This document shows positions 15,250 to 24,002 of a DNA stretch of 64,000 nucleotides, one piece after another (position 1 is the first letter of the stretch; every line of letters starts with the position of its first letter). The stretch is from an uncultured Bacteroides sp. (GTDB taxonomy: Bacteria > Bacteroidota > Bacteroidia > Bacteroidales > Bacteroidaceae): positions 62,001 to 126,000 of the forward strand of contig NZ_CALDPF010000002.1 of NCBI RefSeq assembly GCF_937912035.1, given 5' to 3'. A program made the translations under genes and the position numbers. The notes under the pieces were generated by a model that worked only from the letters and a program-made list of their open reading frames with translations, did not search any database and was not told where the DNA came from.

Positions 15250-15816
15250 ATGTCTATGGACGCAATTCAATTACTGAAAGACAGAAGAAGTGTCAGAAAA
15301 CACAAAAAGTAAGACGTTCCGAGAGAACTCATTACTGAAATTATCCAACTGAGACGGTATGCCCCTTCTTGGTCCAACTATCAGATAGCAAGGTATAATA
15401 TAATTGATAATAAAACTATTATAGAAGACATAGCCAACAACTGTATGCAAGGTTTGGTTTATAATACTAAAACACTCAACATAGCAAGTGGTGTAGTAGT
15501 ATTAAGCTATGCAACAGGTAAAAGCGGTTCTTTGGAAAGAAAGGTCAAGCCGGAAGACGCCACTCCGGGTAACAGTGCTGCATAGGAATGTTTTGATGCC
15601 GGTATAGCTTGCCTGCAATTCTATCTTTCTGCATACACAAAAGGAGTTGCCACATGTGTATTGGGAGTAATCAACAACGAAGCTATTGCGAAAAGGATTG
15701 GCCTGCCTGAAAACGAAAAAGTTGCAGCGCTTATTGTTTACGGTTACGAAGAGGGTGAACATCATGAAGCTCCTGCAAGAAAAGAAGTAGAAGAGATTTT
15801 GCGTTTTATAGAATAA
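15250..15816 (+). pseudogene. Nitroreductase-family pseudogene (two in-frame stops)
   Basis: Reading frame 1 from the ATG at 15250 spells a nitroreductase: MSMDAIQLLKDRRSVRKHKK, then TAA at codon 21, then DVPRELITEIIQLRRYAPSWSN, then TAG at codon 112 followed by ECFDAGIACLQFYL, and VLGVINNEAIAKRIGLPE near the end, with a natural TAA at 15814. RRSVRK and APSW..N are FMN-binding motifs of NfsB/RdxA-like flavoproteins. The two stops (15310-15312 and 15583-15585) are explained by single substitutions, for example CAA to TAA, and TGG to TAG at a spot where the family has WExFDAGIA. No frameshift is present, so inactivation looks recent. A sequencing error at both sites seems less likely. Confidence 0.9.
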
Positions 15817-15848
15817 CGATAATTACATAATTACCACACCCAAAGTTC

Positions 15849-15884
15849 AGCCTCCAAACTTTAAAAATAGTTGGAGGCTATTTT
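15849..15884. terminator. Bidirectional terminator
   Basis: AGCCTCCAA (15849-15857) pairs with TTGGAGGCT (15871-15879) and is followed by ATTTTAT on the plus strand. It ends the nitroreductase pseudogene and the converging methyltransferase gene. Confidence 0.75.
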
Positions 15885-15887
15885 ATA

Positions 15888-16637
15888 TCATAACTTCTGT
15901 GCTATATAAAAACCATAGCTATAATAATCCTTGTACTTTTTGTAAAAGTCAACTTCCTGTATATCCCTTTGAACTATCATCTTAGCGGTTTCATCATTAC
16001 CAAACTTCGCCAAAAAATCCTTATGACTTTCCAAAAGAGGAATGTAATAATTATCCAGCCAGCAATCTTCAGAAAGTATAAAATGACCAAGTACTTTATA
16101 GCCCGCTTCTTCAAGAATTCGGATTTTTCCCGCAACGGTGTCCATCTCAGAATATTCTCCGTTCCAAAAGTCTTCCAACTCTTTAGGACGGACATTAGTT
16201 ATCCATGATAATTCAGAAACAGCCAAAATTCCACCAGACTTAATAAAATCTTTCCAATAGTTTATACCTTTCCTGAAACCAATATTATATACAGCACCCT
16301 CAGACCAAATAACGTCAAATTCCTCTTTTTCAAAAGGCAGACTATCCATTGATGCAGTCAACGTTTTGATTTGGGCAGACATATTCTCTTCTTTAGAATT
16401 ATCTTCCAGTTTATCAAGAAATTCTCCAAACAAATCAACTGCAACAATTTCGCCCTTAAGTTTTTTAGCCAATGAAATTGTCTGACCTCCTGTTCCACAA
16501 CCTATATCAGCTATCTTATACGACTTGTCAGTATCTATTTTAGCCAGTTGAATTGCAAGGTTTACAGCCTCATCACTACCCGGTCCCTGTCTTTTGTTGT
16601 TACGATGCATATGAATCATCAATTCCATTTCATCCAT
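15888..16637 (-). CDS. Class I SAM-dependent methyltransferase
   Basis: The 249-residue protein carries the Rossmann-type SAM site KIADIGCGTGGQTISLA (about residues 41-57), the acidic residue after strand 2 in IVAVDLFGEFLDKLE, and the post-II motif EFDVIWSEGAVYNIGF. The substrate cannot be told from the sequence. The C-terminal half (DCWLDNYYIPLLE, IQEVDFYKKYKDYYSYGFYI) is typical of small-molecule methyltransferases in Bacteroides and Clostridia. It has its own -7 element and a shared terminator, so it is probably monocistronic. Confidence 0.88.
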   Translation of the reverse strand: MDEMELMIHMHRNNKRQGPGSDEAVNLAIQLAKIDTDKSYKIADIGCGTGGQTISLAKKLKGEIVAVDLFGEFLDKLEDNSKEENMSAQIKTLTASMDSLPFEKEEFDVIWSEGAVYNIGFRKGINYWKDFIKSGGILAVSELSWITNVRPKELEDFWNGEYSEMDTVAGKIRILEEAGYKVLGHFILSEDCWLDNYYIPLLESHKDFLAKFGNDETAKMIVQRDIQEVDFYKKYKDYYSYGFYIAQKL

Positions 16638-16664
16638 ATTTCTGTTTACTATTTACTTTCCATA

Positions 16665-16672
16665 CAAAATTA
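16665..16672 (-). promoter_or_regulatory. -7 promoter element for the methyltransferase gene
   Basis: TAATTTTG on the minus strand matches TAnnTTTG, 28 bp upstream of the ATG. Confidence 0.5.
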
Positions 16673-16887
16673 TAAATTTCAATAGACATATAAAAGAGAA
16701 CAAATACTTTTCTACACTAAAAGTGCCTGACATATTGAACAAGAAAAAATGAAATATTTCTCAAACAAAATTGGTTTCTCAGTTTTTTTTGTACTTTTAC
16801 GTGTCTTATTAGTTTATTGAAAACAACAAAATTGACAAGATGACTGCCAGTGAGTATATTTATTTATAAATTCATACAGACATTTCT

Positions 16888-16983
16888 TGGTGCTGACTAT
16901 AGTCGACACCACTGCTCACTACAGTCAGCAGAACTGCCCACTATAGTCGACAGCACTGCCCACTATAGTCAGCACCAGAATCT
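16888..16983 (+). repeat. Four tandem 22-bp repeats framed by an inverted repeat, upstream of aroC
   Basis: The unit ACTATAGTCGACAGCACTGC plus CC recurs at exact 22-bp steps (16896, 16918, 16940, 16962), the fourth copy being partial. The outer edges form a perfect 16-bp inverted repeat (16888-16903, TGGTGCTGACTATAGT, with 16962-16977). The left arm can alternatively pair with the inner copy at 16918-16930. It lies in the 410-bp stretch between the methyltransferase and aroC that holds no gene. The rest of that stretch is AT-rich, with a weak TACTTTTA -7 candidate at 16792-16799 and a 9-codon ORF at 16840-16869. Confidence 0.85.
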
Positions 16984-17047
16984 GCACTGTCATTTTCAGT
17001 TTAAAATAAAAAAAGAACCTAAAACATAAATTAAAAACCAAGATACA

Positions 17048-18127
17048 ATGTACAACAACACGTTTGGAAATATATTCCGTCTGACCAGCTTCGGCGAATC
17101 GCACGGAAAAGGCATAGGAGGAGTTATTGACGGCTTCCCTGCCGGAATACATATAGATATGGATTTCATCCAAAAAGAACTCGACAGAAGAAAACCCGGA
17201 CAGTCTGCCATAACAACGGCACGCAAGGAATCTGATCAGGTTGAATTTCTCTCCGGTATATACGATGGAGTTTCTACAGGATGCCCCATAGGTTTCGTGG
17301 TATGGAACACCAACCAGCATTCAGGCGACTATGACAATATGAAGGAAGTTTTCCGCCCGTCGCATGCAGATTTCACATATACCCAAAAATACGGACTGCG
17401 TGACCATCGCGGAGGAGGCCGTTCGTCGGCACGCGAAACAATATCACGCGTAGTTGCCGGAGCACTTGCAAAAATAGCCTTGAAACAGCTGGGAGTTGAG
17501 ATTACAGCTTACACATCGCAGGTGGGCGAACTGAAACTCGACAAGGATTATACTTCATACGATTTGAACGAGATTGAAAAAAATCCTGTAAGATGTCCGG
17601 ACCCTGTTATGGCTCATACTATGGCTGAACTCATTCTGAAAACAAAAGGTGAAGGAGATACTATAGGAGGAACTGTAGATTGTGTGATAAAAGGATGCCC
17701 AATCGGTCTCGGCCAGCCGGCATTCGGCAAACTACATGCGGCACTAGGTAATGCAATGCTTACAATCAATGCCGCCAAAGGATTCGAATACGGACAAGGA
17801 TTCGGCAACATGAACATGAAAGGAAGCAAGCAGAACGACATTTTCTATAATGACAACGGAAAAATAGCATTCCGCACGAACCGTTCCGGAGGTATCCAAG
17901 GCGGTATTAGCAACGGGCAGGACATATACTTCAAAGTTGCATTCAAGCCTGTTGCAACAGTACTCATGGAACAGCCAACTGTAGATAAAGACGGAAACGA
18001 AACAATCCTCAAGGCGAGAGGACGCCATGACCCTTGCGTTCTCCCTAGGGCAGTACCAATTGTGGAAGCTATGGCAGCCATGACCATACTCGATTATTAT
18101 CTGTTAAACAAAACAACAACTCTATAA
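17048..18127 (+). CDS. aroC: Chorismate synthase
   Basis: This enzyme makes chorismate from 5-enolpyruvylshikimate-3-phosphate, the last shared step of aromatic biosynthesis, and needs reduced FMN. The 359-residue protein has the signatures GESHGKGIGGVIDGFPAG near the N-terminus, YGLRDHRGGGRSSARET in the middle and RGRHDPCVLPRAVPIVEAM near the end. Length is normal. It is followed 2 bp later by an M20 dipeptidase gene, so the two are probably cotranscribed. The leader carries the unusual repeat array. Confidence 0.98.
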   Translation: MYNNTFGNIFRLTSFGESHGKGIGGVIDGFPAGIHIDMDFIQKELDRRKPGQSAITTARKESDQVEFLSGIYDGVSTGCPIGFVVWNTNQHSGDYDNMKEVFRPSHADFTYTQKYGLRDHRGGGRSSARETISRVVAGALAKIALKQLGVEITAYTSQVGELKLDKDYTSYDLNEIEKNPVRCPDPVMAHTMAELILKTKGEGDTIGGTVDCVIKGCPIGLGQPAFGKLHAALGNAMLTINAAKGFEYGQGFGNMNMKGSKQNDIFYNDNGKIAFRTNRSGGIQGGISNGQDIYFKVAFKPVATVLMEQPTVDKDGNETILKARGRHDPCVLPRAVPIVEAMAAMTILDYYLLNKTTTL

Positions 18128-18129
18128 CC

Positions 18130-19488
18130 ATGGAAATAAAAAAATACATTGAAGAAAACGAACAGCGTTTCATCGACGAACTTTTCAGTCTGATACGCAT
18201 ACCTAGCATCAGTGCCCTACCTCAGCATAAGGAAGACATGCTGGCATGCGCCGAAAGATGGAGACAACTCCTCATCGAAGCCGGTGCAGACGAAGCTATT
18301 ATCATGCCCTCACAGGGAAACCCACTAATATATGCCGAAAAGAGAGTAAATCCTGATGCGCCTACCGTATTGATATATTCCCACTACGACGTGATGCCTG
18401 CAGAACCGCTTGAACTCTGGAAAAGTAATCCGTTTGAACCGGAAATAAGAGACGGACACATCTGGGCCAGAGGTGCCGATGACGACAAAGGCCAGGCAAT
18501 GATTCAGGCCAAAGCTTTCGAATATATGGTACGCGAAGGACTATTGAAACACAACGTAAAATTCATTTTCGAAGGAGAAGAGGAAATAGGTTCACCAAGT
18601 CTTAATGCTTTCCTGAAAGAACACAAGGAACTGCTTAAGGCAGATGTTATCTTAGTATCGGATACAAGTATGCTTGGCAAGGATCTTCCATCATTAACTA
18701 CGGGCCTGCGCGGACTGGCATATTGGGAGATAGAAGTTACAGGTCCTAACCGAGATCTTCATTCAGGACATTTCGGTGGTGCTGTGGCAAATCCAATCAA
18801 CATATTGTGCAGCATGATAGACAAGATTACTGATGCCGACGGACGTATCACCATACCTCATTTCTACGACGATGTGGAAGATGTTCCGGCAGAAGAACGC
18901 GAGATGATTGCAAACATACCTTTCGATGAAGAGAAATACAAGAATGCTATCGGAGTGAAAGCTTTGAAGGGCGAAAAAGGATATTCAACTCTTGAACGCA
19001 ACAGCTGCCGCCCTTCGTTCGACGTATGCGGTATCTGGGGAGGATACACAGGCGAAGGCTCGAAAACCGTACTTCCTTCGAAAGCATACGCAAAAGTATC
19101 ATGCAGACTTGTGCCACACCAGAACCACGAAAAGATTTCACAACTGTTTGTTGACTACATCAACGAAATAGCTCCTGAATACGTACAGGTGAAAGTAACT
19201 CCTATGCACGGTGGCGAAGGCTATGTATGCCCTATTTCACTTCCTGCATATAAGGCAGCCGAAAAAGGATTTGAAAAAGCATTCGGCAAGAAACCTCTGG
19301 CAGTACGCCGCGGAGGTAGTATTCCTATCATAAGCGATTTCGAACAGATTCTTGGAATAAAGACAGTACTGATGGGATTCGGACTTGAAAGTAATGCCAT
19401 CCATTCTCCAAATGAGAATTTCCCTCTCGACATATTCCGAAAAGGAATTGAGGCTGTGGTTGAGTTCCATAAGGAATACTCAAAATAA
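18130..19488 (+). CDS. M20 family dipeptidase
   Basis: The 452-residue cytosolic metallopeptidase belongs to the M20/carnosine dipeptidase group. The metal ligands appear in order: His in YSHYDVMP, the bridging Asp in RGADDDKG, the general-base and ligand Glu in FEGEEEIGS, and a distal His near NAIHSPNENF. The dimerisation or lid domain occupies about residues 205-330 with DLHSGHFGG. Such enzymes hydrolyse dipeptides of broad composition. It starts 2 bp after aroC and ends before a bidirectional terminator that isolates this unit from the PUL. Confidence 0.93.
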   Translation: MEIKKYIEENEQRFIDELFSLIRIPSISALPQHKEDMLACAERWRQLLIEAGADEAIIMPSQGNPLIYAEKRVNPDAPTVLIYSHYDVMPAEPLELWKSNPFEPEIRDGHIWARGADDDKGQAMIQAKAFEYMVREGLLKHNVKFIFEGEEEIGSPSLNAFLKEHKELLKADVILVSDTSMLGKDLPSLTTGLRGLAYWEIEVTGPNRDLHSGHFGGAVANPINILCSMIDKITDADGRITIPHFYDDVEDVPAEEREMIANIPFDEEKYKNAIGVKALKGEKGYSTLERNSCRPSFDVCGIWGGYTGEGSKTVLPSKAYAKVSCRLVPHQNHEKISQLFVDYINEIAPEYVQVKVTPMHGGEGYVCPISLPAYKAAEKGFEKAFGKKPLAVRRGGSIPIISDFEQILGIKTVLMGFGLESNAIHSPNENFPLDIFRKGIEAVVEFHKEYSK

Positions 19489-19504
19489 CAGTTAATAACC
19501 AAAA

Positions 19505-19544
19505 AAATCTCCATATCTACCTTGAAAAGGTGATATGGAGATTT
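19505..19544. terminator. Bidirectional terminator separating core genes from the PUL
   Basis: AAATCTCCATATC (19505-19517) pairs with GATATGGAGATTT (19532-19544), with further ACC/GGT pairing in the loop. A-rich and T-rich flanks allow termination of the M20 gene (+) and the nucleotidyltransferase (-). Confidence 0.8.
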
Positions 19545-19551
19545 AATATTA

Positions 19552-20457
19552 TCAGAACAACTTCTGCGGATATTCTCCGGATTCAATTAATTTGTTAATC
19601 TTATCTACTACAGACTGTCTATCCTCCGGATAAGTGACTCCAAACCAGACACTGTTGGTCTCAAGTACCTTCACCGATGCTTTAGATTCTTTTATCAGGT
19701 AATCAATCAGCAATGGAATAAAGAATTCACTTTTGATATTGTCAATATTCTCTGTCAGGAACTTTATGAAATACTCATTGCTGTATTTAAAATAATCAGG
19801 TGTAAATCCCCAGAAATTCATACTAACAGGAGTTGAATCATCAATAGCAACCCAGTTTTCATTTTCGTCGAGGTATTTCACGCTACCGTCCATTCTCTGG
19901 ATTTTAGTTCTTTCCACTATAGACACAAGATTATTATCAGAATCAGTCTGACATATACCTCTTGAAACAGTACCGCTTTCGCTCAAAGTGTTTCCTATCG
20001 AGAAACCAACCATAGAATATCTGTTTTCCGTTCCTTCTGACAGATTTGAAAGATATTCAGCCATCACTTCAAAAGAATTTCTTCCGTAGAAGTCATCACA
20101 ATTGATTACCGCAAAAGGCTCTTTAATAACATCTGCGCCCATCATAAGAGCATGGTTTGTACCCCATGGTTTTGTACGTTCTTCAGGACATTTAAACCCT
20201 TCCGGCAATTTATCCAGACTTTGGAATACTATTTCGCATTCTATATGCTTATCATATTTTGATATGATTTTTTCTCTAAAATCATCTTCAAAATCTTTAC
20301 GGATTACAAACACCAGTTTTCCGAAACCGGCATTTATAGCATCATAAATAGAATAATCCATAATAGTTTCCCCATTCGGTCCCAGACCATCCAATTGTTT
20401 GAGACCACCATAGCGGCTACCCATACCTGCCGCCAATAAGAACAAAGTAGGTTTCAT
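19552..20457 (-). CDS. Sugar-phosphate nucleotidyltransferase
   Basis: The 301-residue protein is an NTP_transferase-fold enzyme: it starts FLLAAGMGSRYGGLKQLDGLGPNGETIMDY, the nucleotide-binding signature with the Lys that contacts phosphate, and has the metal-binding INCDDFYG at about residues 115-122. Such enzymes activate a sugar-1-phosphate to an NDP-sugar. The sugar here is unknown. In Bacteroides, close relatives sit beside N-acetylhexosamine kinases in hexosamine or galactose salvage. The gene starts 31 bp after the fifth sulfatase gene with no promoter visible between, so it may be cotranscribed with the sulfatases. Confidence 0.85.
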   Translation of the reverse strand: MKPTLFLLAAGMGSRYGGLKQLDGLGPNGETIMDYSIYDAINAGFGKLVFVIRKDFEDDFREKIISKYDKHIECEIVFQSLDKLPEGFKCPEERTKPWGTNHALMMGADVIKEPFAVINCDDFYGRNSFEVMAEYLSNLSEGTENRYSMVGFSIGNTLSESGTVSRGICQTDSDNNLVSIVERTKIQRMDGSVKYLDENENWVAIDDSTPVSMNFWGFTPDYFKYSNEYFIKFLTENIDNIKSEFFIPLLIDYLIKESKASVKVLETNSVWFGVTYPEDRQSVVDKINKLIESGEYPQKLF

Positions 20458-20488
20458 TTCTTCTCTTACTTTTTAAATTATTAATATG

Positions 20489-22054
20489 TCATTTTTTTGG
20501 CAAAGTAACCTTAAACAGTTCACTAGGCCTATGTTCCTGATAAATAATATCTACCATACGATTGACGATCTCAGGATGTTGTCCAGCAATATCATGATCC
20601 TCATGTAAATCATTTTTCAAATCATAAAGATGCGGAACACCTTTTTTAACAACAAGTTTCCAGTCGCCCATACGCACAGCCATCTGGTTCGTTTCATGAA
20701 ACTCCCAATAAAGGAACTCGTGTTCCTTCTGTTTTTCATCATCACCTGTCAGTGTCGGCAAAAACGAGATACCATCGAAACAGTCTCCTTCCAGTTTCTT
20801 GTTGATGTATTTTTTAGGAAACTTCTTGTCTCCGATTATATCACAGAATGTCGGCATGATATCATAAAAAGCCAACTGATGGTCGTTCACTGTACCAGCT
20901 TCAACCTTTCCTGGCCATTTAACTATAAAAGGTACTCTTATACCACCTTCATAGCACTGCCTTTTCAAGCCTCTTAACTTTCCGTCTCTTCCAAAGAATT
21001 CAGGATCGGCACCACCCTCTTCGTGAGGACCATTATCGCTGCTGAAAATCACGATAGTGTTTTCGTCAAGTCCTTTCTCCTTCAGTTTTGCCATTATCTC
21101 ACCTACGTATGCATCCAGACGTGTTATCATACCGGCAAATTCTGCATGTGTGTGCACCGCTTCATTATATCGACCTCCTTTACTTCCTCCCCATGTCTTG
21201 TCATGGAAGAATTTTTTCTTATAGAATTTCAGGATAGAGTCATTTGGCTGAACAAGCTCTGCATGAGGGAGAGTATAAGTGAAAAATCCATAGAAAGGCT
21301 TATCGGCAGACTGTTTGTCAAGCCATTTCAAAGCCTCATGATGAATCATATCAGCAGAATACTGTGTCCTTTTCCTGTAGTCATCACCGAACATAGGATA
21401 ATCAATATTCTCATCAAGCGTAATTCTTATTGTTGCAGTATCCCCCGCAGACTTACTGTAACGGTTCAGGAAATTAGGATAGTACAGATGAGCCTGGAAC
21501 TGACATATATAACCATAAAACTCGTCAATACCTCTCTTGTCCGGAGTAGAAGAAGAGCCCTCGTATCCTCCAGCCCATTTACCGAACATACCTGTAGTAT
21601 ATCCGTTCTTTTTCATTATCTCAGGCAGAATTATATGGTTAGGATCGTATGGTTCCTGTCCCACAACAGTATATTCGTCATTGTCTCCATACTTCATCAG
21701 TGGAGATTTTCCCCAATACTCTTTGTTACCCCTGACGTGTCCGTGTCCGGAATGCTGTCCTGTCATGATGGTAGAACGCGAAGGTGCACTGACCGGACTT
21801 CCGGCGTATGCCTGAGTAAACAGCATACCTTCACTGGCCATTCTGTCAATATTAGGAGTTTTAATATACTTCTGTCCATAACAAGCCAAATCGCCATATC
21901 CCATATCATCACACAAGATGAATATTATATTAGGTTTGGAATTATCCTTTTTTGATAACATTTCAACAGGCTGATTTGCAGCTCCGCAAATATTAGTAGT
22001 TGCGAGAGCTGCAATCATAGCCGTTTCATAACATAATAAATTATTGTTTTTCAT
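20489..22054 (-). CDS. Sulfatase (S1 family, Ser-type), fifth of the sulfatase operon
   Basis: This 521-residue exported hydrolase removes sulfate esters from glycans. After an N-terminal signal region, the metal-binding FILCDDMGYGD and the formylglycine motif SAPSR (residues 89-93, Ser89 to be oxidised) appear. Later come GMFGKWAGG and VIFSSDNGPHEEGG with further calcium ligands. It is Ser-type and so depends on an anaerobic sulfatase-maturating enzyme. The set GQHSGHGHVRGNKE and the C-terminal YWEFHETNQMAVRMGDWKLV relate it to the sulfatases at 27036 and 47749. The regiospecificity and S1 subfamily cannot be fixed here. Confidence 0.93.
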   Translation of the reverse strand: MKNNNLLCYETAMIAALATTNICGAANQPVEMLSKKDNSKPNIIFILCDDMGYGDLACYGQKYIKTPNIDRMASEGMLFTQAYAGSPVSAPSRSTIMTGQHSGHGHVRGNKEYWGKSPLMKYGDNDEYTVVGQEPYDPNHIILPEIMKKNGYTTGMFGKWAGGYEGSSSTPDKRGIDEFYGYICQFQAHLYYPNFLNRYSKSAGDTATIRITLDENIDYPMFGDDYRKRTQYSADMIHHEALKWLDKQSADKPFYGFFTYTLPHAELVQPNDSILKFYKKKFFHDKTWGGSKGGRYNEAVHTHAEFAGMITRLDAYVGEIMAKLKEKGLDENTIVIFSSDNGPHEEGGADPEFFGRDGKLRGLKRQCYEGGIRVPFIVKWPGKVEAGTVNDHQLAFYDIMPTFCDIIGDKKFPKKYINKKLEGDCFDGISFLPTLTGDDEKQKEHEFLYWEFHETNQMAVRMGDWKLVVKKGVPHLYDLKNDLHEDHDIAGQHPEIVNRMVDIIYQEHRPSELFKVTLPKK

Positions 22055-22066
22055 GATAATATCTCC

Positions 22067-23968
22067 TTAATGTTTTCCGTTTTCCTTATAAATTAATTTC
22101 CATCTTTCCTCCCATGAGTCCGACGAAGCATAACTGTTAAGATATTTTACTCTCCAGTCGACTCCGGAACATTTTTTCTTTAACTCATCTTTCTTTATTT
22201 TGAAAGGACTTATAAGATTATTCTCAAACATGTGAGTCAAATCATTCAAAATGTACATTGTCTCAGCTCCTGTTTTTACATTATCCAACACAGCCAGTAC
22301 ATCATCCTTTGAGAAAGATTCACCCAATTCTGACAAGAAAACCATGGCACGGCTCCTTACAAAACTTCTTTCGTCAGTCAACAGTTTCTCTGCATATTGT
22401 TTCAAAGCTGAAGCTTTCTTTGCGAAATAAGAGCATGTAGTCAGAGCCCACATACGTTCCACCGCGTCATCCGATTGCAATGACTTCTTCAGCATATCCT
22501 CTACCTTAGCTGAATATTTCTCTGTTTGCAATTGGGCAATATCGGCAAATTTCTTTATTCTACCTCTATTGTTACTACCCCATGTGGCAGGATTTGCCAT
22601 ACCCTCTTCCAAAACAACTGTTTCCGGGAAGAATCCCAAATCTGCTTTCTTTACCAAATAAGCATTAAGTTCATTCCTCATTTCTGCCAGAACTTTTTTA
22701 TACTTTTTATCATTGGCAAGATTATTCATTTCATAAGGGTCTTTTTCCAGGTCATAAAGTTCTTCCGGTCCGAAAGGCATGAAGAAAGAAGACTGATTTT
22801 CGTTAAGTTTTCCATCTACGAACATATCCTTCCATTCTCTGAAAGACAACTGCTTGTATCTGTACAATGCGAAGAGAGACTGTGTGTGATACGGCTGATA
22901 ATTTCTTGCATATCTGTACTTGCCTTTTCTCAAAGTTCTGTTGAATGCATAGAGTTCGTCAAACCTGTCTCCATAACCAACAATGAAATCTTCTTTCTTT
23001 TCCTCACCCAAGAACGGCTGTCCGTCCATCTGTTCAGGCACTTCAGCACCAGCAAGCTTAAGGACTGTAGGAGCAAAATCCATGAAAGACACAGGCTTAT
23101 CGGCCACACTACCCTTCTCTATTCCCAGTTTGTCTCTCCATTTTTCAGGTACATAAACCACTAGCGGAACGTGTATTCCTATATCATCTGTATATCCCTT
23201 TGTTCCCGGAAGCGAACCGCCATTGTCACCGAAATAGAATATTATAGTATTGTCCAGCACACCTTCTTCTTTGAGCATAGATATAAGTTTGCCAAGTTCC
23301 TCATCAGAATCATGTATTCTGTCATAGAAAGTAGCGTATGTATATCTTATCAGTTCTGTATCCGGAAGTGACGGATGCAGATAAACCTTAGAAGGATCAT
23401 GTACAGTCTTTACGTTGCTGTAAGTTTCTTCATCAAACTGCAGTTTAGATTCATGAGTGAGCATATTGCTTCTTTGGAAAAAGAAAGGCTGACTCTTGTC
23501 TGTCCTGTTTTTCCATGAATCAAGTTCACCCTTAATATTATCCCACGCGGTCTTGTCCAACTTCACATTGTAATCTGTCTTTTGGGCATTGCACGTATAA
23601 TATCCTGCCTCTCTAAGATACGAAGGAAACATTCTCAGTCCTTCGGGCATTGTCATGTTCTGCAGACGGCGATGGAAACTTCCGGCAAATCTCGGTGCAT
23701 AACATCCCGTAATAAGAGTTGTTCTGGCTGCAGAGCTGACAGGAGCATTACTATAGGCATTTGTATAAGTCACTCCGTTTTGTGCCATCCACGAAACATT
23801 AGGAGTTTCGGCCCCGTTGCCATTATTATAAAGTGCAAGATAATGTGTAGAAAGGTCCTCAGTAAGGAACCACACTATGTTAGGCTTTTCATTATTGTTA
23901 GTATCAGCCATCAATGGCAATGCACTGAAGCATATTCCCATTGACAAAATCGGAAATCTAGTATTCAT
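22067..23968 (-). CDS. Sulfatase (S1 family, N-sulfoglucosamine-sulfohydrolase-like) with C-terminal helical extension
   Basis: The 633-residue protein is the longest sulfatase of the locus. Its N-terminal signal peptide is followed by IVWFLTEDLSTH, in place of the usual DD-x-G, and the modification motif SSAAR (78-82), which satisfies [CS]-x-[PA]-x-R. This sequence class, with FPSYLREAGYYTCN and FYFGDNGGSLPGTKG, resembles heparan N-sulfatase-like members. From about residue 480 a helical region follows (SDDAVERMWALTTCSYFAKKAS, DERSFVRSRAMVFLSELGE) that looks like HEAT repeats and is absent from its neighbours. It may act on a different sulfate position or linkage. It lies 12 bp before the next gene in one operon. 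Confidence 0.9.
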   Translation of the reverse strand: MNTRFPILSMGICFSALPLMADTNNNEKPNIVWFLTEDLSTHYLALYNNGNGAETPNVSWMAQNGVTYTNAYSNAPVSSAARTTLITGCYAPRFAGSFHRRLQNMTMPEGLRMFPSYLREAGYYTCNAQKTDYNVKLDKTAWDNIKGELDSWKNRTDKSQPFFFQRSNMLTHESKLQFDEETYSNVKTVHDPSKVYLHPSLPDTELIRYTYATFYDRIHDSDEELGKLISMLKEEGVLDNTIIFYFGDNGGSLPGTKGYTDDIGIHVPLVVYVPEKWRDKLGIEKGSVADKPVSFMDFAPTVLKLAGAEVPEQMDGQPFLGEEKKEDFIVGYGDRFDELYAFNRTLRKGKYRYARNYQPYHTQSLFALYRYKQLSFREWKDMFVDGKLNENQSSFFMPFGPEELYDLEKDPYEMNNLANDKKYKKVLAEMRNELNAYLVKKADLGFFPETVVLEEGMANPATWGSNNRGRIKKFADIAQLQTEKYSAKVEDMLKKSLQSDDAVERMWALTTCSYFAKKASALKQYAEKLLTDERSFVRSRAMVFLSELGESFSKDDVLAVLDNVKTGAETMYILNDLTHMFENNLISPFKIKKDELKKKCSGVDWRVKYLNSYASSDSWEERWKLIYKENGKH

Positions 23969-24002
23969 TTCGCAATTATTTTAAAAAGTTCTTTTTATTA
24001 AA

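Noticed and set aside
15310..15585. Stop-codon recoding in the nitroreductase
   Set aside because: Neither site has a visible recoding structure, the two stops differ (TAA and TAG), and the family residues at both places are one substitution away, so a pseudogene is simpler.
16896..16983. CRISPR-like appearance of the 22-bp repeats
   Set aside because: The copies are directly adjacent without spacers, and no cas genes are nearby.
21023..21955. 310-codon frame on the plus strand opposite a sulfatase
   Set aside because: It is an antisense shadow of the sulfatase gene. The same applies to 29844-30788 opposite a GH2 gene.
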